64,000 nt of DNA from Erodium maritimum (taxonomy: Eukaryota > Streptophyta > Magnoliopsida > Geraniales > Geraniaceae). Each line of letters starts with the position of its first letter. The first letter of the stretch is position 1. The stretch spans positions 49,832,039 through 49,896,038 of the forward strand of contig OY997593.1 of the NCBI GenBank assembly GCA_963921825.1. Reading direction: 5' to 3'. Made by a program: the position numbers and the translations under genes. This document shows positions 1 through 10,046 of this stretch, in pieces. The notes under the pieces were generated by a model. The model was given only the letters and a program-made list of their open reading frames with translations, was not told the DNA's origin and did no database searches.

Positions 1-142
1 CATCTCCTCAATCAAAGACGTTTATGAACCAATTTGCAACCTGATTCAAGCACAAAGTAAGTTGTACTAGTAGCAAATAGCTGCCGGTTACGTTGATATT
101 ATCAATTCGATCTAATACCTGTGTTAGAATATATTGTATAGG

Positions 143-2146
143 GGTTGTAACATTTGAGGTACAGCTCCTGAAGACTTGGAGGGGGGGAAAGCTTCCACCT
201 GAATTATAGATTTCATGGTAAGTTTGGAAGAGGATCGATGACCAACTCTCCCAAACCCCCTGATCCTTCCTCTTCTACCACCCCTTCTTCAACTCGCATC
301 TTCGTCTGCAACCTGCCTCTTGACTTCTCCAATGATCAGCTTTACGCTCTCTTCGCTGATTATGGCTCCATCAACAAGGCCTACCTCTCTTCCAAGCTTA
401 CTGCTACAGGAAAAAGGTACGGTTTTGTTCTCTTCACTAGTCCTTATTCGGCGTCCTCAGCGGTCTCCTCCAAACACCGATGCTCGCTTGGATCAGAACG
501 CCTCATTGTGGACTTCTCCTATGGTCGTGCCCGGCGCGCTGTTCCTCCTCTTCGTGAAGCTAGTCTTTTGGATGCAAGACTCCCCAAGGCCGCCTGTCAG
601 TTGGCCGGTTGCCTCCCTAAGGCCTCCTCCGGCCGTCCTTCCTTCTTGGAGGTTGCTTCGGGCCTCTCTCCGGTTGCCCCTGTTTCAGGTTGCGTCAAAG
701 CTACACCTTCGTGCTCGGGTGCCCTCAACTCGCAGCTGGTTGCTTGACTCAGGTTCAGCATCATTGGAGTCTCCCTGCTTTCCCGCGACGTTGCCTCTCT
801 TAGAATGGAAATCTCTGCTGCTTTGGGGCCAAAGATCCGTTTATTCGAGCTTGGGATTGGGGTTTTTTTGGTCTCCTTTTCTGATCAAGAATCCTTCAAT
901 ACCTCAGCCGTCGACAACTGGATGTGCCTCCGACAATGGTTCTTCGAGTGCTTCTCGGATTTGGATGCCGTCTCCCGTGGTGGTTGCTTTAGGTGGATGT
1001 CGATTGCCGGAATCCCCTTTTCCGGATGGTCCTTGACTACGATTCGGAACATCGGAGCCGCGCTGGGCACTCCCATCGCCATCCACCCTTGCTCCACCTC
1101 GCTGAGCTGGATTGATTTGGCCTTTGTCCTCATCCACTCTAGCTCTCTGGTGCTTGAATCGCTGGAAGTCGAAGTGAAAATTGAAGATCGATCCTTCCAA
1201 ACCCTAATTTCCGGCTTGGAAGCGAACCAGGTCCATTCCCTTCCAGCGGAGCCCTCGCCTTTTGACCTTGAAGACGGCGAGTTCATGCCTTCTCCTCCTG
1301 CCTCCTCCAAGGCCAGCTCTGGTGACCCTGACGAATTCTTGAGTGATTCGTTCTCAGACTCTTCCCAGATCGCTCCCACCTCTCGCGATCGGGAAGAGAA
1401 CCGATCGTCGCAAAACTCGCCGGTCTCTTCAGACGACTCCTACAACCTTCTCGAGTCCCGCCCGATGCTCGCCTCCCCTCGTCGGCCCTCATCGCCCTCT
1501 CCGCTGCTCGAGACCTCGGAGAACGCTCTCGACTTCAATGTTAGTCGGCTCGTTTCTTGTTCCAATCAACAGATGGTTGCCATTCTCGAGACCTCGGACG
1601 CGCTGTTGTCGGGGGATGTTAATGCTACCAATCAGGCCTGCTCCACTTTGGGCCTATCGGTTGAGCCCAGCCAACAGGTTCTGGGGCCTGTAGAATTTTT
1701 TGGGCTAGGCCTAACAGCAACTTCTGTCCCTCCTCTTGGGCCTGCATCTGAGGCAGATCCCCCAGCCCCCTTAACAGATCCTGCCCCGTTTGCCTCTTTC
1801 ATCTCGGGCCTGCACTCCCCGTCTCATCTGATCCCCTCGCCCCCCCCGGGCGCTCGCCAGAAAAAGCGTAAAAACCCGGGTCTCCGTAAATCGGTAGTCC
1901 CCCTCAAAGTAATTAGCCCGTCTCGTTCTCTCCGAAAAAGTCAGAAGCTAAAAGATCGTGGGATATTTGCAAATCTATGGGTTTCTCTTGTCCTCTTGGG
2001 GATAACGCTGCCCTCAGTTTGTTCGAGCCCCCTTGATTTTTTGCTCTTTTCTATAATCTCTTCATCCTCTCGTGTCTCCTCCCCCTTCTTCCCTTTATGT
2101 AATTCTTTTGAATTGTGTTCAGGTTGAATAAAAATCGTATTTTTCG
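143..2146 (+). mobile_element. LINE remnant with an RRM-type ORF1 (BNR-like L1), ORF2 absent
   Basis: This insertion splits the Copia-1 5' LTR and is framed by a 14-bp target duplication, the signature of target-primed reverse transcription. It has a leader of about 95 bp, one long ORF1, and then, with no trace of the endonuclease/reverse-transcriptase ORF2, a 3' end running into GTTGAATAAAAATCG and a TA-rich tail. Plant L1 elements with an RNA recognition motif in ORF1 are known as BNR-type LINEs, and this matches. The missing ORF2 means either an internal deletion or a non-autonomous half-LINE moved by another element's enzymes. The tail has become or acquired (TA)n, which hosts the Micron-like repeats downstream. 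Confidence 0.8.
238..2127 (+). pseudogene. LINE ORF1: RRM plus DUF4283-like region, one in-frame stop
   Basis: One reading frame runs from the ATG at 238 to the stop ending at 2127 (630 codons with the terminator) and is interrupted only by TGA at 745-747 (codon 170). Residues about 19-95 form an RRM with RNP2 (IFVCNL) and RNP1 (KRYGFVLF). Residues about 180-330 resemble the DUF4283-like region of plant LINE ORF1 proteins (for example RWMSIAGIPFSGW). The C-terminal part is Ser/Pro-rich and ends in a basic stretch (KKRKN). The known role of ORF1 proteins is binding the LINE RNA to form the particle that carries it back to DNA. With a single stop over 1.9 kb this copy is young or was recently under selection. 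Confidence 0.78.
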
Positions 2147-3263
2147 CTGATCAATATATATATATATATATAGGATTGGTATCAGGTACAAACCCCCCCT
2201 TATTGTGCAAACTACGAACCCATGAGAGCCACAGGATCCCCCCAAAGTGATGTCAGCAGAGCGCACCAGATGTTGACACGTGGACAATATATATATAAAA
2301 CACCGCACCTTATTGTGCAAACTACGAACTCACCAGGCGCTGACACGTGGCGCGCAGAGTGCTAATAGTTTGGGCGCACAGTGCTAATAGTCCCAAACTA
2401 TTAGCACCATGATGCGCAAACTATTAGCACTAAACGTGCCACATGTCAGCACCTGGTGAGTTCGTAGTTTGCACAATAAGGGTGGTTTTTACTGGATTGC
2501 TACCCTATATATATATATATATATAGGGTGGCTATCTAGTAAAAACCCTCCTTATTGTGCAAACTACGAACCAATCTAAGCCACAGGATGCGGTCAAAGT
2601 GACGCCAGCAGAGCGCGCGCGATGCTGACACGTGGCAGATGCGCGCGCGCCTCTGCCCGCGCGTGTGAGCGTGTTGACCACGCGCGCGCACGGTGCTAAT
2701 AGTTTGGCGCGCACAGTGCTAATATGCCAACCTATTAGCACTGTGCGCCCAAACTATTAGCACCGTGCGCGCCACGTGTCAGCACTGTGCGCGCGCATCA
2801 GCAGCGCGCGCGCCCACGTGTCAGCCCTGGTGAGTTCGTAGTTTGCACAATAAGGGATGGTTTTTACCTGATACCAATCTTATATATATATATATATATA
2901 GGGTGGCTATCCAGTAAAAACCCTTCTTATTGTGCAAACTACGAACCAATCTAAGCCACAGGATGCGGTCAAAGTGACGTCAGCAGAGCGCGCGCGATGG
3001 TGACACGTGGCAGATGCGCTCGCGCCTCTGCCCGCGCGCGTGAGCGTGTTGACCACGCGCGCGCACGGTGCTAGTAGTTTGGCGCGCACAGTGCTAATAG
3101 TTTAGCACAGTGCCAACCTATTAGCACTGTGCGCCCAAACTATTAGCACTATGCGCGCCACGTGTCAGCACTGTGCGCGAGCACCAGCAGCGCACGCGCC
3201 CACGTGTCAGCACCTGGTGAGTTCGTAGTTTGCACAATAAGGGGTGGTTTTTACCTGATACCA

Positions 3264-3312
<49 letters not shown>
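2147..3312 (+). repeat. Array of (TA)n-flanked Micron-like repeats
   Basis: Three units, at about 2172-2506, 2525-2880 and 2901-3268, are separated by pure (TA)n of 15-50 bp. Each has inward-facing, inverted subterminal repeats of about 45 bp containing CTTATTGTGCAAACTACGAA and its complement. Interiors are GC-rich with repeated GCGCGC and palindromic pieces based on CTATTAGCAC and CACGTGTCAGC. Unit 1 is composite: a second start of the same repeat, again preceded by (TA)n, lies at about 2300. This matches elements called Micron, which sit in TA microsatellites. No coding capacity was seen, and the small ORFs here are by-products of the palindromes. Confidence 0.72.
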
Positions 3313-3321
<9 letters not shown>

Positions 3322-3326
3322 ATAGG

Positions 3327-3455
3327 CCCAGCCCATGTGGCTCGTTGGGGTTAATATCGGGTTTAGGAAACCCTAGTGGTGCAACACCGCTATATATACA
3401 TGTACACTGTAGGCTTTATTTATCGAATTGAATACAATTTACACAATTGTTATCA
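3327..3455 (+). repeat. Copia-1 5' LTR, distal part (first 21 bp lie at 122-142)
   Basis: Matches 7548-7676 of the 3' LTR. The LTR start, TGTTAGAATATATTGTATAGG minus its last base, is found 3.2 kb upstream at 122-142; the two pieces add up to 150 bp, the length of the 3' LTR. The sequence ATATATTGTATAGG (14 bp) occurs at both 129-142 and 3313-3326, as expected for a target duplication made by the LINE insertion between them. Confidence 0.9.
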
Positions 3456-3900
3456 TGGTATCAGAGCCTTTATCGCTCTAAATCTCGCTTCCGCTTCAGC
3501 CGCCGCCGCCGTCGTTCACCTTCGTTGAACGTTACTCTTCTAGCCTCCAGCCTGAGCTCTCTGCGTCTCTAGCCTCATCAATGAGATCCCCGGCCGTCCG
3601 TCACAGTCCGTCCGGCCATCCGTCCTGCCTCCGTCAGAAGCAGCCGTCCACACTCGGTCACTTCTCTATCGTCCGGACGTTTGTTCCGCCATCTCCCATC
3701 TTGCGTCGCCAGTGCTTGTAGAGGCCAGCTCGCGTCTCTCAAAGTCTCGCTGTGAAACACGATGCAAAACCGCGCAAAGCCGACGCCTGCAAATCGCGCG
3801 AGGAAGACGAAGCGCGTGAAACACACGCGCCCAACGCCACACGCTCGCCATGCGCCTCCGCCAGTTGACCGCGTGCCCCTCACGCGCGTTGACTTTTGTT

Positions 3901-3903
3901 CCC

Positions 3904-3934
<31 letters not shown>

Positions 3935-3942
3935 AAAAAAAA
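3901..3942 (+). other. Homopolymer junction, C24 followed by A18
   Basis: An uninterrupted run of 24 C (3901-3924) abuts 18 A (3925-3942) inside the untranslated leader of Copia-1. It may be real replication slippage or an assembly artefact. Confidence 0.9.
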
Positions 3943-6900
3943 CTAATCCTTTATTTCAGTGTTTTCTTTTCAGGTATTCCTAATGGAGAAATTTGATCTC
4001 ACTGCTGGTAGATCTATTACCAAGCCCCACTGTACGTTCTGCAACAGATCTGGACATGCCTTAACTGAATGCCGAACTCATGCTCGTCACCTTCTTGCAT
4101 CAGACACCCCTCGATGGGGAAACTCTAGGCCCTCTAAAAACTTTAGGGGGGCGTGGCTCCCGTGGGGATCATCGGCCTTCCAACAAGCCAAATGGCACTG
4201 TTGCTGCTACACCTGTTGTGTCTGCCAAATATCCTGACATGACTGTTCTCTTGGGTGACATACGAGCGTTCTTATCAGCTCACACTGCCTCGTCAGGTAG
4301 CTCATCCACTGTTGCTGCTACACCTACTGTGTCTACCAAATCTCCTGACATGACTGCTCTCTTGGGTGACATACGAGCGTTCCTATCAGCTCACACTGCC
4401 TCGTTAGGTAGCTCATCCCCTACTACGCCAGGTAGTACATCCACGTGGTATCTTGATTCTGCTTGTTTCAATCATATGAGCCCGCAATCAGATTTGCTCA
4501 CATGTGTAACTCCGGTCACCAAGTCTCCGTCTATTCATACTGCTGATAATTCCACTTTAGTTGCCACACATTGTGGTACCGCAACCACGGACCAACTATC
4601 ACTACCGAACACCTTGCTTGTCCTAGATTTGTCATTGAACCTTGTATCGGTTGGTCAATTGTGTGATTTGACGTTAACTTTTCTGGTCGTACTTCTTTTG
4701 TTCTTGTGCAGGATCTACTGACAGGACAAATCCATGGGACAGGACGTAAAGTTGGTCGCCTGTTCGAACTCACCTCACTGATAGTTCCCTCACCATCATC
4801 ATCATCCTCGTCTACTTGTGGCGTTGTCGTCTCTGTCGATCTATGGCACTCTCTCCTAGGTCATCCCTCTTCCTCTCATTTGCGTAGTCTTATTTCTAGT
4901 GGTTTGTTGGGGTCAGTTTCGCATAACTTTGGTGATTGTGTGTCTTGTCAGCTTGCTAAACATCATAAACTGCCGTTTTCCCTTAATAATGCTACTTTCT
5001 CTGCACCTTTTGATCTTGTTCATTCTGACTTGTGAGGAGCGGCACCTGTTCCGACCATGGGGGGGTCTCGGTGGTTTGTTATATTTGTTGATGATCATAC
5101 TCGTTTTACTTGGATTTATCTCATGCATAATAAATCTGACTTCAACAATGTTTATTATGAGTTTTCTGCCATGGTTCGCACACAATTCTCTAAAGTTATC
5201 AAAACAATGCGTATGGATAACGGCATGGAATTTAAAGAGTCATCCTTCCTTGCACAATTTGCTTCCACCGGTACTATCGTTCAGCGCTCCTGCCCTGGTA
5301 CATCGCAACAAAATGGTCGGGCAGAACGCAAACATCGCCATATTCTTAATACGGTCCATGCTCTCACCATTGCAGCTGCCTGTCCTGAACGTTTCTGGGG
5401 GGAGGCTGCCCTCACAGCCGTTTACACCATCAACAGAGTTCCATCCCCGGTCATAGGTAACTAAACTCCTTACGAGTGTTTGTATGGTCGTCCTCTAGTT
5501 TATGATCTTCATCGTGTCTTTGGGTGTGTCTGTTTTGTTCATCTACAACCTCATGAACGTACGAAACTTGAACCTCGTTCTCGTCTTTGTTGCTTTATTG
5601 GGTATGGGATCGAACACAAAGGGTACAAATGTTGGGACCCTGTTTCCAAACGTCTCCGCATATCTCGGCATGTCACATTCTGGGAACATAAGATGTTTTC
5701 TTCCATGTCTTCTTTTCACATTTCCGAGTCTACTCCTTTCTTTTCTAATCCCGATATTGATATGTTTACTGATGATGATGAGGGTTCTCCCATTGAGCTG
5801 ACTCCTGCAGGTGCTCCGACATCTGTGCCTCCTACCATGGACCATGTTCTGCCAGAGGATCCCGTGCTAGAGGATCCTGTGCTACCGAGTCGACCACAGC
5901 TTCATCGGCAACTCCCATCTCACCTCCAGGACTTTGAGGTAACCCTACCATCTCGTGTTGCTTCCATAGTGTCCTCTGTATATGAGCCTGACACCTATCG
6001 GGAGGCTTGCACTAACCCCCTGTGACAGCAAGCAATGACTGAGGAACTACAGGCCATGGTGAAGACTCATACATGGGATCTGGTACCTTTACCTCGGGAC
6101 AAACATGTGGTCGGTTCTAGATGGGTATACAAGGTGAAGACCAAGGCAGATGGTTCTATCGAGCGATACAAGGCACGTATTGTGGCTCGTGGATTTACCC
6201 AGGAACATGGGGTTGATTATGAGGAAACATTTTCTCCTGTTGCGAGACTCACTTCTGTTCGAACCATTCTTGCTGTTGCTGCTGGTCGACAGTGGGACGT
6301 TTTTCAAATAGACGTGAAGAATGCTTTTCTCAATGGAGATCTTGCAGAGGAGGTTTATATGAAGCCCCCGCCCGGCTATGATCATCCCCCACACATGGTT
6401 TGCCGTTTGCGCAAATCCATTTATGGACTCAAGCAGGCTCCGCGGGCATGGCACTCTAAGTTCAGTAGTGCGATGACAGTCTTTGGTTTCGTCTCTAGTC
6501 CGCACGACAACTCACTGTTTGTTCGTCGGACCTCTCAGGGCCATACTCTCTTACTTCTGTATGTGGATGATATGATCATTACTGGTGATGATGCTATCGG
6601 TATTGTGGATCTTAAGCGTCATCTAAGCGAACAGTTCAAGATGAAGGATTTGGGTCATCTCTTTTACTTTCTTGGTTTGGAGATTTCCTCTCTATCCTCT
6701 GGTTATCATTTTTCCCAAGCCAAGTATGCAGCCGAGCTCATCTCCAAGGGGGGACTAACCGATAGCAAGATCGCTTGCACTCCCATTGAAGCGAATGTCA
6801 AGTATCTTCCATTAGATGGTAAAGCTCTCGAGAATCCCACTTTATATCGCCGATTAGTTGGAGGGTTGGTATACCTCACTGTTACTAGGCCTGACATTGC

Positions 6901-7526
6901 ATATGTTGCCCACATCGTCAGTCAGTTCATGTGCGCACCTCGCACTGCTCACTATGAGGCCGTTCTTCGGATCTTGCGCTATGTTCGAGGCACCTTAACA
7001 CAAGGAATACATTTCTCTTGTGGCTCACCTTTAGTCCTATAGGCCTATTCAAATGCAGATTGGGCAGGCGATCCCACAGACCGACGATCTACCACAAGTT
7101 ACTATTTCTTTCTTGGTAACTCTCTGATTTCCTAGAGAAGTAAGAAACAAACAACCATCGCCCGCTCCAGCACGGAAGCTGAGTATCGAGCCCTTGCTGA
7201 TACTACTTCCGAACTCATATGGCTTCGTTGGTTACTACATGGCATGAGTGTTGTTCACAAGTCAGCCACTACCATTCATTATGACAGTCAGAGTGCTATT
7301 CAGATTGCTCATAATGATGTCTTCCATGAACGCACCAAGCATATTGAGATGGATTGTCACTTTGTCAAACAACATCTCAATCAGGGCACCCTCGCTCTCC
7401 GATCTGTCCCCTCCAGCGATCAGATTGCAGATATCTTCACCAAGGCTTTAATCCCTGGGAAGTTCAAACATTTAGTTGACAAACTCAACTTGGGTTCATT
7501 ACCACCATCTTGAGTTTGAGGGGGGG

Positions 7527-7676
7527 TGTTAGAATATATTGTATAGGCCCAACCCATGTGGCTCGTTGGGGTTAACATCGGGTTTAGGAAACCCTAGTAG
7601 TGCAACACTACTATATATACATATACATTGTAGGCTTTATTTATCGAATTGAATACAATTTACACAATTGTTATCA
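7527..7676 (+). repeat. Copia-1 3' LTR
   Basis: It starts TGTTAGAATATATTG after a G-rich polypurine tract, ends TTATCA, and is followed by the ACCTG target duplication. It is uninterrupted and serves as the reference for rejoining the split 5' LTR. Confidence 0.92.
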
Positions 7677-7839
7677 ACCTGGTTCCTGCTCAAGCCTGTC
7701 TGTGTTGCTAGCATGTTTTTTTTTTAATCATTAGGGTATCTGGCAAAAGGATGAAGGGGTTAGCAAGAACAAATTCTCAGCGTCAGGTAAGTAAACAAAG
7801 AAACAAGTGGCCTTTGAACAACATACGGATGAAGAAAAT

Positions 7840-9110
7840 GATCAAACAACCAAGCTCGAAGCGTGGAAACAGAAGTTTCAGGAAGGCCTCTTTGCGGCCT
7901 CCAAGCATGACAAAGATGCTGCTGCTGTCGAATCACAGACCCAAGACGGGGTATCCCTGTGTCTGGCTCCCCTACCCTTTTCTTGACCACGCCACTAATG
8001 GCATCACGCAGACTCCGAAAGTGGCGGGAGATTGTTTGTTTTGCAAGTACCGCGTATGGTTTAGCTTCCCCATACACGGTACTGACTCAAACGATGACAC
8101 CACCATCTGCATCTCATGCTAATATTGTCTGTATCTTGTATCCACCTGCATATGAGATCTTTTCAGCTTGATCCAACAATGAAACAAGTTTTGTCTTCTT
8201 GCCGCTGAGCAGGCGATACTTGATTGGTGTTTGATTCAGCGGCATTTGGTGTTGTTCCATGGACATTTTGACGCTTGCTCGAACCAAACTGCTTCAATGC
8301 TTTTTGGACATTAACCACTTCATTAAGAGTTTCCTTGAGTTATTTGGAGTTGAAGATAGCATCTGCTGCCTCATATTGATGCAAACACAAATGCATATGA
8401 GGATTGCTATACTCAGCTTTAACATTGCCTTGGATTGAATTACACATCAGCTCCTCACTCTCATGGCTTCCATCACATTCACAATATAGTAATGCCTTTC
8501 CTGAGTGGTAATGAAATGAAGACACAGACCGCATCTGTGTGCCAAGGCTTAGAGACAATCCGTGACCCTCAAAACTATGTTGGCAGTCTAGAACCATATG
8601 AGGAACAGAGCTTCCATAACTAGTTGTAGGGGGAATGAACATCGTCTCATGCTTCAAATACATCGTCATGTCACTGGAATTGGAGTCCGGAAGTGAAGCA
8701 AGTTTTTGGTCTCCTGAATATGGACTTGCCAACATGGCTCTTTGGACTCAAGTATCAAAACCAAAGAGAAGAAATAGCTGAGAGTCAGAGGAAATGATGG
8801 GCAATAATTCAAAAACAGAGATAGCAAATTGGAGAGAGACCCAATCCCAAGAGATATATGGAAACCCTTCCCTGATGGTTGGAATAGTGAGACCAATTCA
8901 ACGTCAAGAGCAAATTCTCCAAACCGATGATATAGAATAATAATAAATGAGCACTAATAACAACTCCAAGCAATTTTATATTCAATATACATTGAGAAGC
9001 AGAACCATTGTTTAATTAGAAGGCAGTGATCAACATTCAGACACGTGAGACGAAAAACAAAACTCTAATTAATTGGTACAAGCGAATTTCTGAATACCAC
9101 GGTCATATTG
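7840..9110. other. BELL pseudogene body, then unassigned DNA
   Basis: Up to about 8735 the sequence is explained by the minus-strand BELL exons. From about 8740 to 9110 no conserved coding frame or repeat end was recognised. Part of it may be the diverged N-terminus or leader of the BELL pseudogene. Confidence 0.5.
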
Positions 9111-9124
9111 TACTCAAGAGAGTT

Positions 9125-10032
9125 TTTTTTGAAACGGGTAACCGGAGACTTTCATTAATATCAATAGGTAATCAAACAAAGCAGGGACGTGACCGTCCCG
9201 GGTTCCAGATATATGTCCAAACCGGCCGTAGAAGGCCCGACGCTCATGGACCCATAAAAAAGCCTACTTGAAATCGTAGGCACAAACTCAAGATAACTTC
9301 TTACCTGCGTCTCAAAACAACGAGACAAGAAATGTAAAATCCTAAGCAACGCAAGAAATAAATTGTTCCAAAAATAAAGTAAATAACAAGAAAACAGGTA
9401 AAATAACTGAGCTGTTGTTGCAGGCTGCCCGGGACCTCCCAGCACTGGCTGTCCCGGGTCTGTTGGTATAGTCCGACATCGACTCCACCCAGCCCTGCCA
9501 GGTCGGGTCATCCCTGCATCGGAGGCTTCCCTGCCTCCGTCTGCTTCACCTGGTCCTCCTCAGTGATCATCAACGGGTGGTGATCGTTCCGATAGATCTC
9601 GGCCTCCGGGGGCTTCGATCTCTCAGGCTCAGGGGACAGGCGATATGGCCACACGGGCTGGAGAACTCGGCCGTGCATAGGCCCATCGCCACGTTGGTGC
9701 ATGGACACTGAATCCGGCATCCATGGGGACCTAGGACGCGCTCCAGCGTGGTGACGACGTGAAACTGGGAGAGCCATATCTGTTGTGGGGAAGGTAACGA
9801 GGCGGAGGAGGACGTCAGCGTGGTTGTTGGTGACGGCGGCGACGATCGGATCTGACGAATGGTGGTTGTTGACAAACGGTGGCGGTGTGGTTGTTGACGA
9901 ACAGTGGTGGCGACGAGGGCGAGGAGGCCGGAGAAGGGCGGCGATGGTGATGGTGGCGGTGGTTGGACCCTGGCTATAGTAGATTGGACCCTGGTGGCTA
10001 GGGTAGACGAGAGCTTTTTTAATTGAATTTAT
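9125..10032 (-). mobile_element. ORF-bearing retroposon, copy b (SRRH family)
   Basis: The element lies on the minus strand between 14-bp target duplications TACTCAAGAGAGTT (9111-9124 and 10033-10046). Its 3' end (left side) is CCGTTTC followed by a short poly(A), seen as poly(T) on the plus strand. A C-rich 5' region (about 9780-9990) leads to an ORF at 9777-9508 (89 aa) beginning MALPVSRRHHAG, clearly related to the ORF of copy a at 24134 (MVLPISRRHRGE). Near the 3' end a second conserved peptide reads YGSMSVGPSTAGLDIYLEPG. Target duplication and poly(A) indicate LINE-type retroposition. The element encodes no recognisable reverse transcriptase, and I do not recognise the ORF family. Confidence 0.75.
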
Positions 10033-10046
10033 TACTCAAGAGAGTT

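Larger units (their letters stand above)
122..7676 (+). mobile_element. Ty1/copia LTR retrotransposon (Copia-1), full length but broken
   Basis: The element is bounded by TG...CA LTRs and a perfect 5-bp target duplication ACCTG (117-121 and 7677-7681). LTRs are short, about 150 bp. The 5' LTR is 122-142 plus 3327-3455, split by a later LINE insertion; the 3' LTR is 7527-7676. A primer-binding site TGGTATCAGAGC (tRNA-Met type) begins at 3456, and a polypurine stretch precedes the 3' LTR. Parts in order: a short gag remnant with a CX2CX4HX4C zinc knuckle near 4040-4080, protease near 4450, GAG-pre-integrase near 4850-4990, integrase about 5060-5600, reverse transcriptase about 6040-6700 with a YVDDM core, and RNase H about 7040-7500. 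Much of gag is missing and pol carries several breaks. The LTR pair differs at about 7 of 140 comparable sites by eye, all transitions, suggesting an age of one to a few million years. The copia lineage was not assigned. Confidence 0.93.
1..8735 (-). pseudogene. BEL1-like homeodomain (BELL/TALE) pseudogene, split by a Copia element
   Basis: Minus-strand remains of a BELL transcription factor gene, a class whose proteins pair with KNOX partners in the nucleus. Exon 1 (about 8735-8167) keeps a degraded SKY/POX region: the SKY tyrosine codon is now TAA (8340-8342), followed by NEVVNVQKALKQ, then a deletion and frame shift before KKTKLVSLLDQ. The first intron has shrunk to about 20 bp (8146-8166). 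Exon 2 (8145-7827) holds a BELL domain with one in-frame TAG, then [22 protein letters not shown] and [12 protein letters not shown], ending at a canonical GTATGT donor. Exon 3 (7739-7679) is exactly 61 bp, the size typical of this exon in BEL1 genes; it has one TAA but still reads MLATQTGLSRNQ. Exon 4 (40-1) gives VANWFIN and then a deletion that removes the RVRLWKP segment. The 3' end lies off the window. The N-terminus before 8735 is unclear. Several independent lesions make this a pseudogene; which BLH paralogue it came from is unknown. Confidence 0.88.

Noticed and set aside
320-1379. Additional long frames on both strands over the RRM LINE ORF1
   Set aside because: They are shadows of the real frame starting at 238; only that frame has RRM and DUF4283-like signatures.
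2532-3431. Small ORFs in the Micron-like array
   Set aside because: They repeat the palindromic GC-rich units and (TA)n (runs of Ile/Tyr), with no protein signature.
3456-3467. tRNA-like word TGGTATCAGAGC
   Set aside because: It is the Copia primer-binding site, not a tRNA gene; no cloverleaf around it.
7751-8122. 123-codon plus-strand ORF beside Copia-1
   Set aside because: It is the antisense of BELL exon 2, whose minus-strand translation gives unmistakable BELL and homeodomain motifs.
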